33,763 bases of DNA, taken from assembly GCA_050699055.1 (NCBI GenBank), contig JBOHCT010000022.1, forward strand, positions 1 to 33,763, read 5' to 3'. Both the position numbers and the translations under genes were made by a program. Origin of the DNA: JBOHCT01 sp050699055 (GTDB lineage: Bacteria > Actinomycetota > Actinomycetes > Streptosporangiales > JBOHCT01). The notes beneath the pieces were generated by a model. That model worked only from the letters and a program-made list of their open reading frames with translations. It searched no databases and was not told the DNA's origin. Each line of letters begins with the position of its first letter. Within the stretch, counting starts at the first letter, position 1. This document shows, one piece after another, positions 30,886 through 33,763 of the stretch.

Positions 30886-31721
30886 GTAGCTATCAGGTCA
30901 TGCCCGACCTCACGGCCGAGGAGTACGAGGCGCTGAAGGCCGACATCGCCGAACACGGCGTCCGCGTCCCAGTCGACGTCGACGAGGACGGCGTCATCCT
31001 CGACGGCCACCACCGGAAGGCGATCGCCGCCGAGCTCGGCATCGACTGCCCCACAAGAGTCGTGGCCGGGCTCACCGAGGAGGAGAAACGGCACCACGCA
31101 CTCGCGGTGAACATCGCCCGCCGGCAGCTCACCCGCGAGCAGCGCCGCGAGTTGATCGCCGCAGAGATTGACCGCGATCCGTCCCAGTCTGACCGGGCCA
31201 TCGCCCGGGCGTGCGGCTGCAGCCCGAGCACGGTCGGGGCGGTCCGCCGGGGCGAGGTGTCCAACTTGGACACGCCCGAGCCCGACGCGGCCCACAAGAG
31301 GGCGGAGCGACGCGCGGCGAAGATCCTCGCGTCTCTCAAGCTCCTTGACCGACGCATCTTCCTGTTGCTGCTGAACCGAACCGATCCAAGAGACATCGCC
31401 GGGTGGCTCACGACGGCCTTCGAGCGGGTACCAGACGAACCGGCCGAGGCGCGGGAGCGGATCCGGGAGCTGACCGCCCAGCGCGTCACCTACGTGTTGA
31501 TGGACTCGCCCGCCGACATTGCCGATGTCGACCCCGAACGCAGATGCGCGGGGCGGGTGTCCGACGACCTCGTGGCTGAGATGGCGACGCGGATCATGGG
31601 TGAACCGCCGACCGGATGGCACTGGATCGAACCGGAGGAAGAGTCCCGGCGTAGCGCCGCGGAGCAGGACGCGCGAGTTATCGACGCGATCCTCGCGGAC
31701 ATGATCGGGGCCGCCTCGTGA
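30882..31721 (+). CDS. ParB/sulfiredoxin-like DNA-binding protein
   Basis: A 279-residue protein. The N-terminal ParB-like (Srx-fold) domain covers about residues 1-85, with EEYEALKADIAEHGVRVPVD and VILDGHHRKAIAAELG, where GHHR matches the ParB nucleotide-binding motif. A helix-turn-helix follows near 95-125 (DPSQSDRAIARACGCSPSTV). The C-terminal half is unlike ParB and unassigned; it contains KLLDRRIFLLLLNRTDPRDI and ends in an acidic segment. ATG 30882 overlaps the previous stop (ATGA) and is preferred to GTG 30864. Its stop overlaps the DUF3631 start (GTGA). Such proteins in mobile elements act in partition, replication control or transcription. It is the obvious candidate to bind the repeat arrays in the next gene. 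Confidence 0.83.
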   Translation: MSSYQVMPDLTAEEYEALKADIAEHGVRVPVDVDEDGVILDGHHRKAIAAELGIDCPTRVVAGLTEEEKRHHALAVNIARRQLTREQRRELIAAEIDRDPSQSDRAIARACGCSPSTVGAVRRGEVSNLDTPEPDAAHKRAERRAAKILASLKLLDRRIFLLLLNRTDPRDIAGWLTTAFERVPDEPAEARERIRELTAQRVTYVLMDSPADIADVDPERRCAGRVSDDLVAEMATRIMGEPPTGWHWIEPEEESRRSAAEQDARVIDAILADMIGAAS

Positions 31722-33232
31722 CCGGCCACACCTACACCCCGGGGTTCGACGGGTTCTGCGAGCACTGCCAGGAGCCGGAGGCGTACTGCGACGGGGCGAG
31801 GGCCGCCCTCTCCACCGGTGGTGACATTTCTGGTCAACCTCAGGCCCCGGACGGCGCGGCACTGCTCGACGAGGTACACGACACGCTCGTCCGGTACGTG
31901 GTCTTCCCGAGCTCGGAGGCCGCCGACGCGACCACGCTGTACGTCGTGGCGACGCACGGCCAACCGGCGTGGGAGCACGCGACCCGTTTTCTCGCCAAGT
32001 CCCCGGAGAAGCGATGCGGCAAGTCCAGGCTGTTCGAGGTCGCCCGGGAGCTGGTCCACCGACCCCGGCCGGCCGTGTCGATATCCGCGGCCGCTCTCGT
32101 CCGGTCCATTCACCCCGACGACCCGCCGACACTGCTCGTCGACGAGGCCGACCGGATCTATGGGTCCAAGCTCAAGTCGGAGCTGAACGACGACCTGACC
32201 GCGATCCTCGACGTGGGGTTCGCCCGCGACTGGCCGTACACCCGGTACAACGCCGCCCGCAACGCCTCTGAGGATCACCCCACATTCGCGATGGCGATGC
32301 TCGCCGCCAAAGGGGTCGACCTGCCGGACACCATCGAGGACCGGGCGGTCATCGTCACCATGCGCCGCCGCGCCCCGGGCGAGACGGTTGCCCAGTTCCG
32401 TCGCCGTGATATCCCCCCGTTGCGGGAGATCCGTGACCGCCTACATGAGTGGATACGAGGATCCCTGAGCGTCCTCGACGATGTCGAGCCTGACATGCCT
32501 GTCGAGGATCGGGCCGCCGACTGCTGGGAGTCCCTGACCGCGGTCGCCGACCTCGCGGGCGGTGACTGGCCGGAACGTGCCCGCCACGCCTGCGAGGTCC
32601 TCGTGGGCGCGGCGGCCGACGACACGAGCAGCGTCCGCGTCCGGCTGCTCGCGGACCTCCGCGACGTCTGGCCCACCAGTGCCGGAACACCCGGAACAAG
32701 CGGAACGTACCTGGCCAGGTACGTTCCGGACGTTCCGCCTGTTCCGGAACCCTGGCACGTAGCGGCGACAGACGGACTGCTCGACCGATTGCACGCCATC
32801 GAGGAAGCGCCGTGGGCCGACTGGTACGGGCACCCGCTCAACGCCCGCGAGCTGGCGAAGATGTTGAAGGGCTTCGGCGTCCACTCAACCAAGGTCCGCA
32901 TCGGCGACCGCTCGGTTCGCGGGTACCGCCGCGAGGACCTACACGACGCCTGGTTGCGTTACCTCCCACAGAAGCGCAACATCCGCAACAAGCGCAACGC
33001 CGCAGGCAGGGATGTTGCGGACGTTGCGCTTGTTGCGGATCCCCCGGGGTCGAGGCCCTCGCCTCCGCTCGACACTCACCCCGGCCGCAAGGACGGGCTC
33101 GGCGTGAGCGTCTGCGCCTCATGCCACGAGCCGATGACGGTCATCGAAGTGGGGCAGACCACCCACCCCGGATGCGGCAACGCCTGGCCCGCCGACTCCA
33201 TCGGCGCCGAAGAGAACGAGGAGGACCAGTGA
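31718..33232 (+). CDS. DUF3631 domain protein (predicted ATPase, replication-associated)
   Basis: A 504-residue protein. A short N-terminal Cys segment (FCEHCQEPEAYC, near residues 8-20) is followed by the DUF3631 domain (about residues 50-310). Its Walker A-like motif is SPEKRCGKSRLFEV, the Walker B is PTLLVDEADRIYG, and it has LPDTIEDRAVIVTMRRRAPG, typical of the family. The C-terminal part has a winged-helix-like region (LNARELAKMLKGFGVHSTKV) and a final zinc-knuckle-like CASCHEP...HPGCGN. DUF3631 proteins occur in phages and integrative elements, often in replication modules beside primases. Two symmetric repeat arrays lie within the coding sequence (32684-32745, 32976-33036). GTG start overlaps the ParB-like gene by 4 nt. 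Confidence 0.82.
   Translation: MTGHTYTPGFDGFCEHCQEPEAYCDGARAALSTGGDISGQPQAPDGAALLDEVHDTLVRYVVFPSSEAADATTLYVVATHGQPAWEHATRFLAKSPEKRCGKSRLFEVARELVHRPRPAVSISAAALVRSIHPDDPPTLLVDEADRIYGSKLKSELNDDLTAILDVGFARDWPYTRYNAARNASEDHPTFAMAMLAAKGVDLPDTIEDRAVIVTMRRRAPGETVAQFRRRDIPPLREIRDRLHEWIRGSLSVLDDVEPDMPVEDRAADCWESLTAVADLAGGDWPERARHACEVLVGAAADDTSSVRVRLLADLRDVWPTSAGTPGTSGTYLARYVPDVPPVPEPWHVAATDGLLDRLHAIEEAPWADWYGHPLNARELAKMLKGFGVHSTKVRIGDRSVRGYRREDLHDAWLRYLPQKRNIRNKRNAAGRDVADVALVADPPGSRPSPPLDTHPGRKDGLGVSVCASCHEPMTVIEVGQTTHPGCGNAWPADSIGAEENEEDQ
32684..32745 (+). repeat. Mirror-symmetric iteron array 1 (three GGAAC, three GTTCC, 9-bp period)
   Basis: GGAAC starts at 32684, 32693 and 32702; GTTCC starts at 32723, 32732 and 32741. 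Every unit pairs exactly with its mirror copy about the centre 32714.5. The inner part is a perfect 28-bp palindrome (32701-32728). It is translated as GTPGTSGTYLARYVPDVPPV. Confidence 0.95.
32976..33036 (+). repeat. Mirror-symmetric iteron array 2 (three GCAAC, three GTTGC, 9-bp period)
   Basis: GCAAC starts at 32976, 32985 and 32994; GTTGC starts at 33014, 33023 and 33032, symmetric about 33006. Spacers AAG and GAC are the same as in array 1, and the outer spacer differs by one base (ATCC for ACCC). It is translated as RNIRNKRNAAGRDVADVALV. Confidence 0.95.
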
Positions 33233-33256
33233 CCGACGAACCCACGATCGTCCGTC

Positions 33257-33388
33257 GTGCTGACCGAGTCCGGCGCCAAGGACGTCGACGGCTACCACGA
33301 GGGCCAGCGGCTGTTGCTACCGCAGGCGACCGCGCGGTACTTCGAGCGCAACGGTTGGGCCGTCCTGCTCGACGAGGCCGCGCCATGA
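33257..33388 (+). CDS. Tiny ORF after DUF3631, possibly a frameshifted remnant
   Basis: A 43-residue frame: LTESGAKDVDGYHEGQRLLL then PQATARYFERNGWAVLLDEA. It looks like a genuine short phage-type protein and its stop overlaps the next ATG (ATGA). GTG 33257 has no ribosome binding site, whereas GTG 33229, which overlaps the DUF3631 stop, starts in another frame (TDEPTIVRR). A one-base difference near 33255 would join the two into a normal operon gene of about 52 residues, so a frameshift or sequencing error is possible. Confidence 0.5.
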   Translation: MLTESGAKDVDGYHEGQRLLLPQATARYFERNGWAVLLDEAAP

Positions 33389-33501
33389 CCCCGCTCGTGA
33401 CCCTCGTCATCGTCGTGGCCGGAGTCGACACGCTCGCGCTCGCCGCGTGCTGGGTGGCGTGCCGCGCCGTCCGGCGCGAGAAAGCGCGACCGTTTTTTTG
33501 A
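33385..33501 (+). CDS. Tiny single-span membrane protein
   Basis: A 38-residue protein: PLVTLVIVVAGVDTLALAAC forms one membrane helix with WVACRAVRR and a basic tail. ATG overlaps the previous stop (ATGA), which supports translation. No family recognised; the size and topology would suit a small membrane effector or accessory peptide, but nothing more can be said. Confidence 0.5.
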   Translation: MTPLVTLVIVVAGVDTLALAACWVACRAVRREKARPFF

Positions 33502-33590
33502 GATGACCTCTCGGGGGACCCCGCGTACGCAGCCCAGATTTTTTGCTCGGGCCGCGTGAGCCCAAGAAAGATCGACGGATCGGAGCCGAG
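33502..33590 (+). other. Non-coding gap with palindromic GGGGGACCCC and T-tracts
   Basis: The gap contains a seven-T run at its left edge (33493-33499, at the end of the tiny membrane ORF), GGGGGACCCC at about 33514-33523, a six-T run at about 33539-33544, and GGGC/GCCC arms after it (CTCGGGCCGCGTGAGCCC). It breaks the overlapping gene chain, so it may hold a terminator, a promoter, or a cos/pac-type site. Confidence 0.4.
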
Positions 33591-33763
33591 ATGACCGAAA
33601 ATCCTTCAGGTGAGTCTCTGTTCGACCGGCCGCCGCGCGACTGGTCCGACGCCGAGCTGAGGCACGGCCTCGCCGAGCTGGGCAAGGCGATCCAGTGGCA
33701 CCGCGACCAGCACCAGGACGCGGACGCGGACGCGCTGTACTGGATGAGCGTGGCGATCGCCGA
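33591..33763 (+). CDS. Hypothetical protein of the element, 3' end outside window
   Basis: An ATG at 33591 opens 57 codons to the window edge. The start has GGAGCCGAG upstream. The visible part, DRPPRDWSDAELRHGLAELG then KAIQWHRDQHQDADADALYW, is helical and acidic, resembling short conserved proteins of actinobacterial prophages, but I do not recognise the family. Confidence 0.6.
   Translation, partial: MTENPSGESLFDRPPRDWSDAELRHGLAELGKAIQWHRDQHQDADADALYWMSVAIA

Larger units (their letters stand above)
28563..33763 (+). mobile_element. Integrated mobile element in comM (prophage, phage satellite or integrative plasmid; far end not in window)
   Basis: From the comM break to the end of the window every gene is on the plus strand and tightly packed: serine integrase, three small proteins, a ParB-like protein, a DUF3631 ATPase, two tiny ORFs and a truncated ORF. 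There are no recognisable conjugation (FtsK/TraB-like), capsid or terminase genes in the visible 5.2 kb. DUF3631 plus ParB-like genes next to a serine integrase fit a replication module of small actinobacterial prophages or satellites. No repressor-like gene was found. Confidence 0.85.

Noticed and set aside
32812..33501. 229-codon plus-strand frame spanning the end of DUF3631 and following genes
   Set aside because: Most of it is an out-of-frame shadow of the DUF3631 gene; only its last 38 codons (from ATG 33385) look like a real protein.

Overview
The window is very GC-rich (roughly 70 %) and carries the conserved thiL-thiD-rpmB-recG-rsmD-coaD-rpmF-rnc-mutM-smc-ftsY-ffh-rpsP-rimM-trmD-rplS-lepB-rnhB-yraN-comM block of Streptomyces and related actinomycetes. 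GTG/TTG starts, several apparently leaderless genes (a TANNNT -10 hexamer 6-9 nt before the start codon), a DUF2469 protein, an L28 with CxxC pairs and an actinobacterial Ffh/FtsY/SMC set all point to a high-GC actinomycete, probably close to Streptomyces or Streptosporangiales. I cannot name a species.

Layout. 1-501 is the 3' end of thiL. 558-2436 is a divergent MFS exporter and winged-helix regulator pair, placed between thiL and thiD (2540-3337). An Aquifex-type aconitase follows (3518-5473), preceded by a leader that can fold and contains a small overlapping ORF. rpmB is on the minus strand (5491-5676). DhaL/YloV-type kinase subunit and recG are translationally coupled (5911-9716). An aromatic-amino-acid-type PLP decarboxylase sits before rsmD and coaD. 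DUF177-rpmF-rnc-mutM-acyP form the next cluster, then a 64-residue coiled-coil protein, smc, ftsY, ffh, rpsP-khpA-rimM-trmD-rplS, lepB-rnhB-DUF2469, an acidic small protein, and yraN. Together these genes cover rRNA/tRNA maturation, the SRP targeting route (FtsY, Ffh, signal peptidase), chromosome organisation (SMC) and DNA repair (RecG, MutM, RNase HII).

At 28311 comM (yifB, Mg-chelatase-like) begins, but only 84 codons remain. From about 28563 the sequence is a mobile element whose large serine integrase is fused in frame to the comM remnant. All element genes run in the same direction, many with 1-4 nt overlaps: integrase, a small Cys/His protein, a 72-residue protein, a 98-residue protein, a ParB/sulfiredoxin-like DNA-binding protein, a DUF3631 ATPase, two tiny ORFs, and a gene that runs off the window. 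The other end of the element is not present, so whether it is a prophage, a phage satellite or an integrative plasmid cannot be settled here.

The strongest unexplained signal is inside the DUF3631 gene. Two mirror-symmetric arrays, each with three 5-bp units at exact 9-bp spacing followed by three inverted units at exact 9-bp spacing, lie about 291 bp apart. They share spacer sequence but differ by the same G-to-C change in all six units (GGAAC/GTTCC against GCAAC/GTTGC). This looks like a nucleic-acid-level site, such as an origin, operator or packaging signal, embedded in coding sequence. The host part also carries several short tandem repeats of 11-16 bp at gene boundaries, the largest an 11-unit 13-bp array between ftsY and ffh.
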